From Dama dama (lineage: Eukaryota > Chordata > Mammalia > Artiodactyla > Cervidae), in NCBI RefSeq assembly GCF_033118175.1, contig NW_026870963.1, forward strand, positions 1,736,001 to 1,800,000: a stretch of DNA of 64,000 bases, in the 5' to 3' direction. The notes under the pieces were generated by a model that was given only the letters and a program-made list of their open reading frames with translations, had not been told where the DNA came from and ran no database searches. This document shows, one piece after another, positions 37,387-49,784 of this stretch. Both the position numbers and the translations under genes were made by a program. Numbering within the stretch: position 1 is the stretch's first letter; every line of letters starts with the position of its first letter.

Positions 37387-40300
37387 GCATGAAACGGTGT
37401 TCAAAAACATGAAGAGCCTGAAAAGGTGTGGAAATTATGAAGAGCTTCAAAAGGTGTCAAATATATGAGGAGCATAAAACGGTCTGAAAAAAAGGAGGAG
37501 CATGAAATGGTGTTGAAAAACATGAAGAGCCTGAAAAGGTGTGGAAATTATGAAGAGCTTCAAAAGGTGTCAAATATATGAGGAGCATAAAACGGTCTGA
37601 AAAAAATGAGGAGCATGAAGTGGTGTTGAAAACCATGAAGAGCCTGTAAGGTGTGAAAAAAATGAAGAACTTCAAAAGGTGTCAAAAATATAAGGAGCAT
37701 GAAACGGCCTGAAAAATAGGAGGAGCATGAAGGGGTGTTCAAAAACGTGAAAAGCCTGAAAAGGTGTGAAAAACATGAAGAGTTTCAAAAGGTGTCAAAA
37801 ATGAGATGAGCATGAAACGGTCTGAAAAATAGGAGGAGCATGAAGCGGTGTTCAAAAACATGAAGAGCCTGAAAAAGTGTGAAAAATATGAAGAGCTTAT
37901 AAAATTGTCAAAAATATGAGGAGCATGAAGAGATGTTCAAAAACATGAAGAGGTTATTAAGGTGTGAAAAACATGAAGAGCTATAAAAGGTTTGAAAAAT
38001 AGGAGGAGCATGAAGCGGTGTTCAAAAACATGAAGAGCCTGAAAAAGTGTGAAAAATATGAAGAGCTTATAAAATTGTCAAAATATGAGGAGCATGAAAC
38101 GGTCTGAAAAATACGAGCAGCCTGAAACCGTCTGAAAAATAGGAGGAGCATAAAGCGGTGTTCAAAAACATGAAGGGCCTGAAAACGTGTGAAAAATATG
38201 AAGAGCTTCAAAAGGAGTCAAAAATATGCGGAGCCTGAAACGATCTGAAAATTAGGAGGAGCATGAAGCGGTGTTGAAAACCATGAAGAGCCGGAAAAGG
38301 TGTGAAAAATGTGAAGAGCTTCAAAAGGTGTCAAAAATATGAGGAGCATGAAACGCTCTGAAATATAGGAGGATCATGAAGCGGTGTTGAAAAACATGAA
38401 GAGCCTGAAAAGGTGTGATAAATGTGAAGAGCTTCAAAAGGTGTCAAAAATATGAGGAGCATGAAACGGTCTGAAAAATAGGAGGAGCATGAAACGGTGA
38501 TCAAAAACATGAAGAGTCTGAAAACGTGTGAAAAATATGAAGAGCTTCAAACGGTGTGAAAAATATCAGGAGCATGAAACGGTCTGAAAAAGATGAGGAG
38601 CATGAAGTAGTCTTCAAAAACATGTACAGCCTGAAAAGGTGTGAAAAATATGAAGAGCTTCAAAAGGTGTGAAATACATGAGTATCATGAAACGGTATAA
38701 AAAATAGGAGGAGCATGAAGCTGTGTTCAAAAACATGAGAGCCTGAAAAGGTGTGCAAAATATGAAGAGGTTTAAAAGGTGTGAAAAATACGAGGAGCAT
38801 GAAACGGTCTGAAAAATAGGAGGAGCATGAAACGGTGTTCAAAACATGAAGAGCCTGAAATGGTGTGAAAAATATGAAGAGCCTCAAAACGTTTCAAAAA
38901 TATGAGGAGGATGAAACGGTCTGAAAAATAGGAGGCGCATGAAGCGATGTTGAAAAACTTGAAGAGCTTGAAAACGTGTAAAATATGAAGAGCTTCAAAA
39001 CGTGTGAAAAATATGAAGAGCTTCAAAAGGTGTCAAAAATGAGATGAGCATGAAACGGTCTGAAAAATAGGAGGAGAATGAAACGGTGTTGAAAAACTTG
39101 AAGACCCTGAAAAGCTGTGAAAAATATGAAGAGCTTCAAAAGGTGTGAAAAATATGAAGAGCTTCCAAAAGTGTCAAAAATATGAGGAGCATGAAAAGGT
39201 CAGAAAAAGAGGAGGAGCATGAGCGGAGTTGAAAAACATGAAGAGACCGAAAAGGTGTGAAAAATATGAAGAGCTTCAAAAGGTTTGAAAAATAGGAGGA
39301 GCATGAAGCGGTTTTCAAAAACATGAAAAGCCTGAAAAGGTGTGAAAAATACGAAGAGCTTCAAAAGGTGTCAAAAATATGACGAGCATGAAAGAGTCTG
39401 AAAAATAGGAGCAGCATGAAACGGTGTTCAAAAACATGAAGAGCCTGAAAAGGTGTGAAAAATATGAAGAGCTTGAAAAGGTGTGAAAATAGGAGGAGCA
39501 TGAAGGGGTGTTCAAAAACATGATAAGCCTGAAAAGGTGTAAAAAACATGAAGAGTTTCAAAAGGTGTCAAAAATGAGATGAGCATGAAACGGTCTGAAA
39601 AATAGGAGGATCATGAAGCGGTGTTCAAAAAGATGAAGAGCCTGAAAAGGTGTGAAAAACATGAAGAGTTTCAAAAGGTGTCAAAAATATGAGGAGCATG
39701 AAACGGTCTGACAAAGAGGAGGAGCATAAAGTGGTGTTTAAAAACATGAAGGGCCTGAAAAGGTGTGAACAGTATGAAGAGCTTCAAAAGGTGTCAAAAA
39801 TGATATGAGCATGAAACGGTCTGAAAAATAGGAGGAGCATGAAGCGGTGTTCAAAAACATAAAGAGCCTGAAAAGGTGTGAAAAATATGAAGAGCTTCAA
39901 AAGGTGTGAAAAATGAGAGGATCATGAAACGGTCGGAAAAATAGGAGGAGCATGAAGCGGTGTTCAAAAACATGAAGAGCTGAAAAGGTGTGAAAAATAT
40001 GAAGAGCTTCAAAAGGTGTGAAAAATAAGAGGATCATGAAACGGTCTGAAAAATAGGAGGAGCATGAAGCGGTGTTCAAAACCATGAAGAGCCTGAAAAG
40101 GTATGAAAAATATGAAGAGCTTCAAAAAGTGTCAAAAATATGAGGAGCATGAAACGGTCTCAAAAATTGGAGGAGCCTGAAGCAGTCGGAAAAAAAGGAG
40201 GACATTGAAACGGTGTTGAAAAACATGAAGAGCCCGAAAACGTGTGAAAAATAGGAGGAGCTTCAAAAGGTGTCAAAAAAATGAGGAGCATGAAACGGTC

Positions 40301-40413
40301 TGAAAAATAGGAGGAGCAAGAAGCGGCGTGCAAAAACAAGAAGAGCCTTAAAAGGTGTGAAAAATATGAAGAGCTTCAAAAGGTGTGAAAAATGAAAGGA
40401 GCATGAAACGGTA

Positions 40414-40740
40414 TGAAAAATAGAAGGAGCATGAAGTGGTGTTGAAAAAAAAGAAGAGCCTGAAAATGTGTGAAAAATATGAAGAGCTTCAAAAGGTGTG
40501 AAATACATGAGGAACATTAAACGTTCTGAAAAATAGGAGGAGCATGAAGCGGTGTTGAAAAACATGAAGAGCCTGAAAAGGTGTTAAAAATATGAAGAGC
40601 TTCAAAAAGTGTGAAAAATAGGAGGAGCATGAAGCGGTGTTCAAAAACATGAAGAGCCTGAAAAGGTTTGAAAAATATGAAGAGCTTCAAACGGTCTGAA
40701 ATACATGAGGAGCATGAAACGGTCTGAAAAATAGGAGGAG
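40414..40740 (+). repeat. Partial fourth 8.6-kb unit (first 327 bp)
   Basis: Matches the start of unit 3 (31777-32103) up to ATAGGAGGAG at 40740. It then switches to AATCAAACGG, where the 8.6-kb units have GCATGATGCGG. This is the right edge of the array. The same 327-bp segment also begins the second family's block at about 49785-50147, so it belongs to both families. Confidence 0.88.
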
Positions 40741-41006
40741 AATCAAACGGTGTTCAAAAATAAGAAGAGCCTGAAAAGCTGTGAAAAATATGAAGACTTT
40801 CAAAAGGTGTCAAAATTATGAGGAGCATGAATCGGTCTGAAAAATAGGAGTAGCATGAAGCGGTGTTCAAAAACATGAAGATCCTGAAAAGGTGTGAAAA
40901 ATATAGAGCTTCAAAAGTTGTCAAAGATATGAGGAGCATGAAACGGTCTGAAAAATAGGAGGAGCATGAAACGGTGTTCGAAAACACGAACAGCCTGAAA
41001 AGTTGT

Positions 41007-41166
41007 GAAAAACATGAAGAGCTTCAAAGGGTGTGAAAAATATTAGATCATGAAACGATCTGAAAAATAGGAGGAGCATGAACTGGTCTTGAACAACATG
41101 AAGAGCATGAAAAGGTGTGAAAAATATGAAGAGCTTAAAAAGGTGTCAAAAATATGAGGAGCATGA
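41007..41166 (+). other. Mosaic patch from the 8.6-kb family inside the 2-kb family
   Basis: These ~160 bp carry rare variants of the 8.6-kb unit (compare 15011-15167): ATATTAGATCATGAAACG, then AACTGGTCTTGAACAACATG. The sister block at ~50412 lacks them and is about 112 bp shorter at this point. The flanks on both sides belong to the 2-kb family. Best read as gene conversion or unequal exchange between the two families. Confidence 0.82.
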
Positions 41167-44100
41167 AAAGGTCTGAAAAATAGGAGGAGCATGAAACGGT
41201 GTTCCAAAACATCAATAGCCTGAAAAGGTGTGAAAAATATGAAGAGCATCAAAAGGTGTGAAAAATATCAGGAGCATGAAACGGTCTGAAAAATAGGAGG
41301 AGCGTGAAGCGGTGTTCAAAAACATGAAGAGCCTGAGAACGTGTGAAAAATATGAAGAGCTTCAAAAGGTGTGAAATACATGAGAGAAATGAAACTATCT
41401 GAAAAATAGGAGGAGCAGGAAGCCGTGTTGAAAAACATGAAGAGCCTGAAAAGGTGTGAAAAATATGAAGAGCTTCTAAAGGTGTCAAAAATAAGAGGAA
41501 AATGAAACGGTCTGGAAAATAGGAGGAGCATGAAGTGGTGTTGAATATGATGAAGAGCCTGAAAAGGTGTGAAATATATGAGGAGCTTGAAAATGTGTCA
41601 AAAATATGAGGAGCATGAAACGATCTGAAAAATAGGAGGTGCATGAAGTGGTGTTGAAAAACATGAAGAGCCTGAAAAGGTGTAAAAAATATGAAGAGCT
41701 TCAAAAGGTGTCAAAAATGACATGAGCTTGAAACGGTCTGAAAAACTGGAGGAGCATGAAGCGATGTTGAAAAACATGAAGTCCTGGATAAGTGTGAAAA
41801 ATATGAAGAGCTTCAAAAGGTGTTAAATATATGAGGAGCAAGAAACGTTCTCAAAAATAGGAGGAGCATGAAGCGGTTTTCAAAACCATGAAGAGCCTGA
41901 AAAGGTGTGAAAAATATGAAGAGGTTCAAAAATGTGAAAAATATGAAGAGCTTCAAAGGTGTCAAATATATGAAGAGCTTCAAATGGTGTCCAAATTATG
42001 AGGAGCATGAAACGGTCTAAAAAATAGGAGGAGCATGAAGCGGGGTTGAAAAACATGAAGAGCCTGAGAACGTGTGAAAAATATGAAGAGCTTCAAAATG
42101 TGTGAAAAATATGAGGAGCTTCAAAATGTGTCAAAAATATGAGGAGCATGAAACGGTCTGAAAAATAGGAGGAGCATTATGCAGTGTTGAAAAATATGAA
42201 GAGCCCGAAAACGTGTGAAAAATATGAAGATCTTAAAAAGGTATGAAAAATATGAAGAGCTTCAAAAGTTGTCAAAAAAGAGATGAGCATGAAACGGTCT
42301 GAAAAATAGGAGGAGCATGAAATTGTGTTCAAAAAAATGAAGAGCCTGAAAAGGTGTCTAGTATATGAAGATTTCAGAAGATGTCAAAATATGAGGAGCA
42401 TGAAAATGTCTGAAAAATAGGAGGAGCATGAAGTGATGTTGAAAAACATGAAGAGCCTGAAAACGTGTGAAAAATAGGAGGAGCTTCAAAAGGTGTCAAA
42501 AATATGAGGAGCATGAAACGGTCTGAAAAATAGGAGGAGCAAGAAGCGGCGTGCAAAACATGAAGAGCCTGAAAAGGTGTGAAAAATATGAAGAGCTTCA
42601 AAAGGTGTGAAAAATGAAAGGAGCATGAAACGGTATGAAAAATAGAAGGAGCATGAAGTGGTGTTGAAAAAAAAGAAGAGCCTGAAAATGTGTGAAAAAT
42701 ATGAAGAGCTTCAAAAGGTGTGAAATATAGGAGGAGCATGAAGCGGTGTTCAAAAACATGAAGAGCCTGAAAAGGTTTGAAAAATATGAAGAGCTTCAAA
42801 CGGTCTGAAGTACATGAGGAGCATGAAACGGTCTGAAAAATAGGAGGAGAATCAAACGGTGTTCAAAAATAAGAAGAGCCTGAAAAGCTGTGAAAAATAT
42901 GAAGACCTTCAAAAGGTGTCAAAATTATGAGGAGCATGAATCGGTCTGAAAAATAGGAGTAGCATGAAGCGGTGTTCAAAAACATGAAGATCCTGAAAAG
43001 GTGTGAAAAATATAGAGCTTCAAAAGGTGTCAAAGATATGAGGAGCATGAAACGGTCTGAAAAATAGGAGGAGCATGAAACGGTGTTCAAAAACATGAAC
43101 AGCCTGAAAAGTTGTGAAAAATATGAAGAGCTTCAAAAGGTGTCAAAAATATGAGGAGCATGAAAAGGTCTGAAAAATAGGAGGAGCATGAAACGGTGTT
43201 CCAAAACATGAATAGCCTGAAAAGGTGTGAAAAATATGAAGAGCATCAAAAGGTGTGAAAAATATGAGGAGCATGAAACGGTCTGAAAAATAGGAGGAGC
43301 ATGAAGCGGTGTTCAAAAACATGAAGAGCCTGAGAACGTGTGAAAAATATGAAGAGCTGCAAAAGGTGTGAAATACATGAGGAGCATGAAACGATCTGAA
43401 AAATAGGAGGTGCACGAAGTGGTGTTGAAAAACATGAAAAGCCTGAAAAGGTGTGAAAAATATGAAGAGCTTCAAAAGGTGTCAAAAATGAAATGAGCTT
43501 GAAACGGTCTGAAAAATTGGAGGAGCATGAAGCGATGTTGAAAAACATGAAGAGCCTGAAAAAGTGTGAAAATTATGAAGAGCTTCAAAAGGTGTTAAAT
43601 ATATGAGGAGCAAGAAACGGTCTGAAAAATAGGAGGTGCATGAAGTGGTGTTGAAAAACATGAAAAGGTGTGAAAAATATGAAGAGCTTCAAAAGGTGTC
43701 AAAAATATGAGGAGCATGAAACGATCTGAAAAATAGGAGAATCATGCAGTGGTGTTGAAAAACATGAACAGCCTGAAAAGGTGTGTAAAATATGAAGAGC
43801 TTGATAAGGTGTCATAAATATGAGGAGCATGAAACGGTCAGAAAAATAGGAGGAGCATGAAGCGGTGTTCAAAAACATGAAGCGCCTGAAAAGGTGTGAA
43901 AAATATGAAGAGCTTCAAAAGATGTCAAAAATATGAGGAGTATGAAACGGTCTGAAAAATAGGAGGAACATGAAGCGGTGTTCAAAAACATGAAGAGACT
44001 GAAAAGTTGTGAAAAATATCAAGAGCTTCAAAAAGTGTCAAAAATATGAGGAGCATGAAACGGTATGAAAAATAGGAGGAGCATGAAGCGGTGTTGAAAA

Positions 44101-45960
44101 ACATGAAGAGCCTGAAAACGTGTCAAAAATATGAAGAGCTTCAAAGGTGTGAAAAATATGAAGCACTTCAAAAGGTGTCAAAAATTAGAAGAGCATGAAA
44201 CGGTCTGGAAAATAGGAGGAGCATGAAGTGGTGTTGAAAAATATGAAGAGACTGAAAAGGTGTGAAAAATATGAATAGCTTCAAAAAGTGTCAAAAATAT
44301 GAGGAGCAAGAAACGGTCTGAAAAATAGGAGAATCATGCAGCGGTGTTGAAAACTATAAACAGCCTGAAAAAGTGTGAAAAATATGAAGAGCTTCAAAAG
44401 GTGTCAAAAATATGAGTATAATGAAACGATCTGAAAAATAGGAGGAGCATAAAGCGGTGTTCAAAAATATGAAGAGCCTGAGAACGTGTGAAAAATATGA
44501 AGAGCTTCAAAAGGTGTGAAAAATGAAAGGAGCATGAAATGGTATGAAAAATTGAAGGAGCATGAAGTGGTTTTGGAAAAAAAAGAAGAGCCTGAAAATG
44601 TGTGAAAAATATGAAGAGCTTCAAAAGGTGTGAAATACATGAGGAACATTAAACGTTCTGAAAAATAGGAGGAGCATGAAGCGGTGTTGAAAAACATGAA
44701 GAGCCTGAAAAGGTGTGAAAAATATGAAGAGCTTCAAAAAGTGTGAAAAATAGGAGGAGCATGAAGCGGTGTTCAAAAACATGAAGAGCCTGAAAAGGTT
44801 TGAAAAATATGAAGAGCTTCAAACGGTCTGAAATACATGAGGAGCATGAAACGGTCTGAAAAATAGGGGGAGAATCAAACGGTGTTCAAAAATAAGAAGA
44901 GCCTAAAAAGCTGTTGAAAATATGAAGACCTTCAAAAGGTGTCAAAATTATGAGTAGCATGAATCGGTCTGAAAAATAGGAGTAGCATGAAGCGGTGTTC
45001 AAAAACATGAAGATCCTGAAAAGGTGTGAAAAATATAGAGCTTCAAAAGGTGTCAAAGATATGAGGAGCATGAAACGGTCTGAAAAATAGGAGGAGCATG
45101 AAACGGTGTTCGAAAATATGAACAGCCTGAAAAGTTGTGAAAAATATGTAGAGCTTCAAAAGGTGTCAAAAATATGAGGAGCATGAAAAGGTCTGAAAAA
45201 TAGGAGGAGCATGAAACGGTGTTCCAAAACATGAATAGCCTGAAAAGGTGTGAAAAATATGAAGAGCATCAAAAGGTGTGAAAAATATGAGGAGCATGAA
45301 ACGGTCTGAAAAATAGGAGGAGCATGAAGCAGTTTTCAAAAACATGAAGAGCCTGAGAACGTGTGAAAAATATGAAGAGCTGCAAAAGGTGTGAAATACA
45401 TGAGGAGCATGAAACTGTCTGAAAAATAGGAGGAGGATGAAGTGTGTTCAAAAACATGAAGAGCCTGAAAAGGTGTGAAAATATGAAGAGCTTCAAAAGG
45501 TGTGAAATACATGAGAGAAATGAAACTATCTGAAAAATAGGAGGAGCATGAAGCCGTGTTGAAAAACATGAAGAGCCTGAAAAGGTGTGAAAAATATGAA
45601 GAGCTTCTAAAGGTGTCAAAAATATGAGGACAATGAAACGGTCTGGAAAATATGAGGAGCATGAAGTGGTGTTGAATATGATGAAGAGCCTGAAAAGGTG
45701 TGAAATATATGAGGAGCTTGAAAATGTGTCAAAAATATGAGGAGCATGAAACGATCTGAAAAATAGGAGGTGCACGAAGTGGTGTTGAAAAACATGAAGA
45801 GCCTGCAAAGGTGTGAAAAATATGAATAGCTTCAAAAGGTGTTAAATATATGAGGAGCAAGAAACGGTCTCAAAAATAGGAGGAGCATGAAGCGGTGTTC
45901 AAAATCATGAAGAGCCTGAAAAGGTGTGAAAAATATGAAGAGGTTCAAAAATGTGAAAAA

Positions 45961-46250
45961 TATGAAGAGCTTCAAAGGTGTCAAATATATGAAGAGCTTC
46001 AAACGGTGTCCAAATTATGAGGAGCATGAAACGGTCTGAAAAATAGGAGGAGCATGAAGCGGGGTTGAAAAACATGAAGAGCCTGAGAACGTGTGAAAAA
46101 TATGTAGAGCTTCAAAGGTGTCAAATATATGAAGAGCTTCAAACGGTGTCCAAATTATGAGGAGCATGAAACGGTGTGAAAAATAGGAGGAGCATGAAGC
46201 GGGATTGAAAAACATGAAGAGCCTGAGAACGTGTGAAAAATATGAAGAGC
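45961..46250 (+). repeat. 140-bp tandem duplication (five subunits)
   Basis: TTCAAAGGTGTCAAATATAT begins at 45971 and again at 46111, followed in both by TTCAAACGGTGTCCAAATTA. The step of 140 bp equals five 28-bp subunits, not a multiple of 113, so slippage acted at the subunit level. The copies differ by a few bases, for example GGGGTTG against GGGATTG. Confidence 0.82.
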
Positions 46251-49200
46251 TTCAAAATGTGTGAAAAATATGAGGAGCTTCAAAAGGTGTCAAATATATG
46301 AGCAGCATGAAACGGTCTGAAAAATAGGAGGAGCATGATGCAGTGTTGAAAAATATGAAGAGCCCGAAAACGTGTGAAAAATATGAAGATCTTCAAAAAG
46401 TATGAAAACTATGAAGAGCTTCAAAAGTTGTCAAAAAAGAGATGAGCATGAAACGGTCTGAAAAATAGGAGGAGCATGAAATTGTGTTCAAAAAAATGAA
46501 GAGCCTGAACAGGTGTGTAGTATATGAAGATTTCAGAAGGTGTCAAAATATGAGGAGCATGAAAAGGTCTGAAAAATAGGAGGAGCATGAAGTGATGTTG
46601 AAAAACATGAAGAGCCTGAAAAGGTGTGAAAAATACGAAGAGCTTCAAAATGTGTCAAAAATATGAGGAGCATGAAACGGTCTGAAATGTATGAGGAGCA
46701 TGACCGGTGTTCAAAAACATGAAGGCCTGAAAAGGTGTGAAAAATATGAGGAGCTTCAAAACGTGTGAAAAATATGAAGAGCTTCAAAAGGTGTCAAAAA
46801 TGAGATGAGCATGAAAAGGTCTGATAAATAGGAGGAGTATGAAGTTGTGTTGAAAAACATGAAGAGCCTGAAAAGGTGTGAAATATATGAGGAGCTTGAA
46901 AAGGTGTCAAGAATATGAGGAGCATGAAACGATCTGAAAAATAGGAGGTGCATGAAGTGGTGTTGAAAAACATGAAAAGGTGTGAAAAATATGAAGAGCT
47001 TCAAAAGGTGTCAAAAACATGAGGAGCATGAAACGATCTGAAAAATAGGAGGAGCATGAAGCGGTGTTCAAAAACATGAAGAGACTGAAAAGGTGTGAAA
47101 AATATGAAGAGCTTCAAAAGGTGTCAAAAATATGAGGAGTATGAAACGGACTGAAAAATAGGAGGAGCATGAAGCGGTGTTCAAAAACATGAAGAGACTG
47201 AAAAGGTGTGAAAAATATCAAGAGCTTCAAAAAGTGTCAAAAATATGAGGAGCATGAAACGGTCTGAAAAATAGGAGGAGCATGAAGCGGTGTTGAAAAC
47301 CATGAAGAGCCTGAAAACGTGTCAAAAATATGAAGAGCTTCAAAGGTGTGAAAAATATGAAGCACTTCAAAAGGTGTCAAAAATTAGAAAAGCATGAAAC
47401 GGTCTGGATAATAGGAGGAGCATGAAGTGGTGTTGAAAAACATGAAGAGACTGAAAAGGTGTGAAAAATATGAAGAGCTTCAAAAAGTGTCAAAAATATG
47501 AGGAGCAAGAAACGGTCTGAAAAATAGGAGAATCATGCAGCGGTGTTGAAAACTATAAACAGCCTGAAAAAGTGTGAAAAATATGAAGAGCTTCAAAAGG
47601 TGTCAAAAATATGAGTATCATGAAACGATCTGAAAAATAGGAGGAGCATAAAGCGGTGTTCGAAAATATGAAGAGCCTGAAAAGGTGTGAAAAATATGAA
47701 CAGCCTCAAAACGTGTCAAAAATATGAGGAGCATGAAACGGTCTGAAAAATATGAGCAGTATGAAACGGTGTTCAAAAACATGAAGAGCCTGATAAGGTG
47801 TGACAAATATGAAGAGGTTCAAAAGGTGTGAAATTCATGAGGAGTATGAAACGGTCTGAAAAATAGGAGGAGCATGAAGCGGTGTTCAAAAACATGAAGA
47901 GCCTGAAAAGGTGTGAAAAATATGAAGAGCTTCAAAAGGTGTGAAAAATATGAGGAGCTTCAAAAGGTGTCAAAAATATAAGGAGCAAGAAACGGTAGGA
48001 AAAATAGGAGGGACATGAAGCGGTGTTCAAAATCATGAAGAGCCTGAAAAACTGAGAAATATATGAAGAGCTTCAAAGGGTGTCAAAATTATGAGGAGGA
48101 TGAAACGGTCTGAAAAATACGAGAAGCATGAAACAGTGTTGAAAAATATGAAGAGCCTGAAAAGGTGTGCAAAATATGAAGAGCTTCAAAACCTGTCAAA
48201 AATATGAGAAGCATGAAACGGTCTGAAAAATAGGAGGAGCATCAACCGGTGTTCAAAAACATGAAGATCCTGAAAAGGTGTGAAAAATATAGAGCTTCAA
48301 AAGGTGTCAAAGATATGAGGAGCATGAAACGGTCTGAAAAATAGGAGGAGCATGAAACGGTGTTCCAAAACATGAACAGCCTGAAAAGGTGTGAAAAATA
48401 TGAAGAGCTTCAAAAGGTGTCAAAAATATGAGGAGCATGAAAAGGTCTGAAAAATAGGAGGAGCATGAAACGGTGTTCCAAAACATCAATAGCCTGAAAA
48501 GGTGTGAAAAATATGAAGAGCATCAAAAGGTGTGAAAAATATGAGGAGCATGAAACGGTCTGAAAAATAGGAGGAGCATGAAGCGGTGTTCAAAAACATG
48601 AAGACCCTGAGAACGTGTGAAAAATATGAAGAGCTGCAAAAGGTGTGAAATACATGAGGAGCATGAAACTGTCTGAAAAATAGGAGGAGGATGAAGTGGT
48701 GTTCAAAAACATGAAGAGCCTGAAAAGGTGTGAAAATATGAAGATCTTCAAAAGGTGTGAAATACATGAGAGAAATGAAACGGTCTGGAAAACAGGAGGA
48801 GCATGAAGTGGTGTTGAATATGATGAAGAGCCTGAAAAGGTGTGAAATATATGAGGAGCTTGAAAATGTGTCAAAAATATGAGGAGCATGAAACGATCTG
48901 AAAAATAGGAGGTGCACGAAGTGGTGTTGAAAAACTTGAAGAGCCTGAAAAGGTGTGAAAAATATGAAGAGCTTCAAAAGGTGTCAAAAATGACATGAGC
49001 TTGAAACGGTCTGAAAAATTGGAGGAGCATGAAGCGATGTTGAAAAACATGAAGAGCCTGAAAAAGTGTGAAAAATATGAAGAGCTTCAAAAGGTGTTAA
49101 ATATATGAGGAGCAAGAAACGGTCTGAAAAATAGGAGGTGCATGAAGTGGTGTTGAAAAACATGAAAAGGTGTGAAAAATATGAAGAGCTTCAAAAGGTG

Positions 49201-49784
49201 TCAAAAATATGAGGAGCATGAAACGGTCTGAAAGATAGGAGGAGCATGAAGCGGTGTTGAAAAACATGAAGAGCCTGAAAACGTGTCAAAAATATGAAGA
49301 GCTTCAAAGGTGTGAAAAATATGAAGCACTTCAAAAGGTGTCAAAAATTAGAAGAGCATGAAACGGTCTGGAAAATAGGAGGAGCATGAAGCAGTGTTCA
49401 AAAACATGAAGAGCCTGAAAAGGAGTGAAAAATACGAAGAGCTTCAAAAGGTGTCAAATACATGAGGAGCATTAAACGGTCTGAAAAATAGGAGGAGCAT
49501 GAAGCGGTGTTCAAAAACATGAAGAGCCTGAAAAGGTGTGAAAAATATGAAGAGCTTCAAAAGGTGTGAAAAATAGGAGGGGCATGAAGCGGTGTTCAAA
49601 AACATGAAGAGCCTGAAAACGTGTGAAAATCATGAAGAGCTTCAAAAGATGTGAAAAATATGAAGAGATTCAAAAGGTATCAAAAATGAGATGAGCATTA
49701 AACGGTCTGAAAAATAGGAGGAGCATGAAGTGGTGTTGAAAAACATGAAGAGCCTGAAAAAGTGTGAAATATATGAAGAGCTTC

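Larger units (their letters stand above)
31777..40413 (+). repeat. 8.64-kb higher-order satellite unit, copy 3 (8,637 bp)
   Basis: Third head-to-tail copy. It is one base shorter overall; a 1-bp deletion sits in the L1 near 36281. It is slightly more different from copies 1 and 2 than they are from each other, with variants near 36224, 36271, 36281, 36318, 37033, 37202, 38973 and 39493. After it the array runs only 327 bp into a fourth unit. Confidence 0.92.
40378..44090 (+). repeat. Large duplicated block, left copy (partner ~49785-53260)
   Basis: Aligns to 49785-53260 with an offset of 9,407 bp up to about 41006, 9,295 bp from 41167 to about 42540, and about 9,184 bp around 43250-44000. 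The offset changes are about 112 bp each, equal to one satellite unit. The copies therefore differ by whole-unit gains or losses rather than random indels. Confidence 0.82.

Noticed and set aside
14501..40413. Triplication as a pure assembly artefact
   Set aside because: The copies differ at several sites, including a 1-bp deletion and private substitutions in copy 3, so they are distinct sequences. Long-read spanning evidence would still be needed to confirm the exact copy number.
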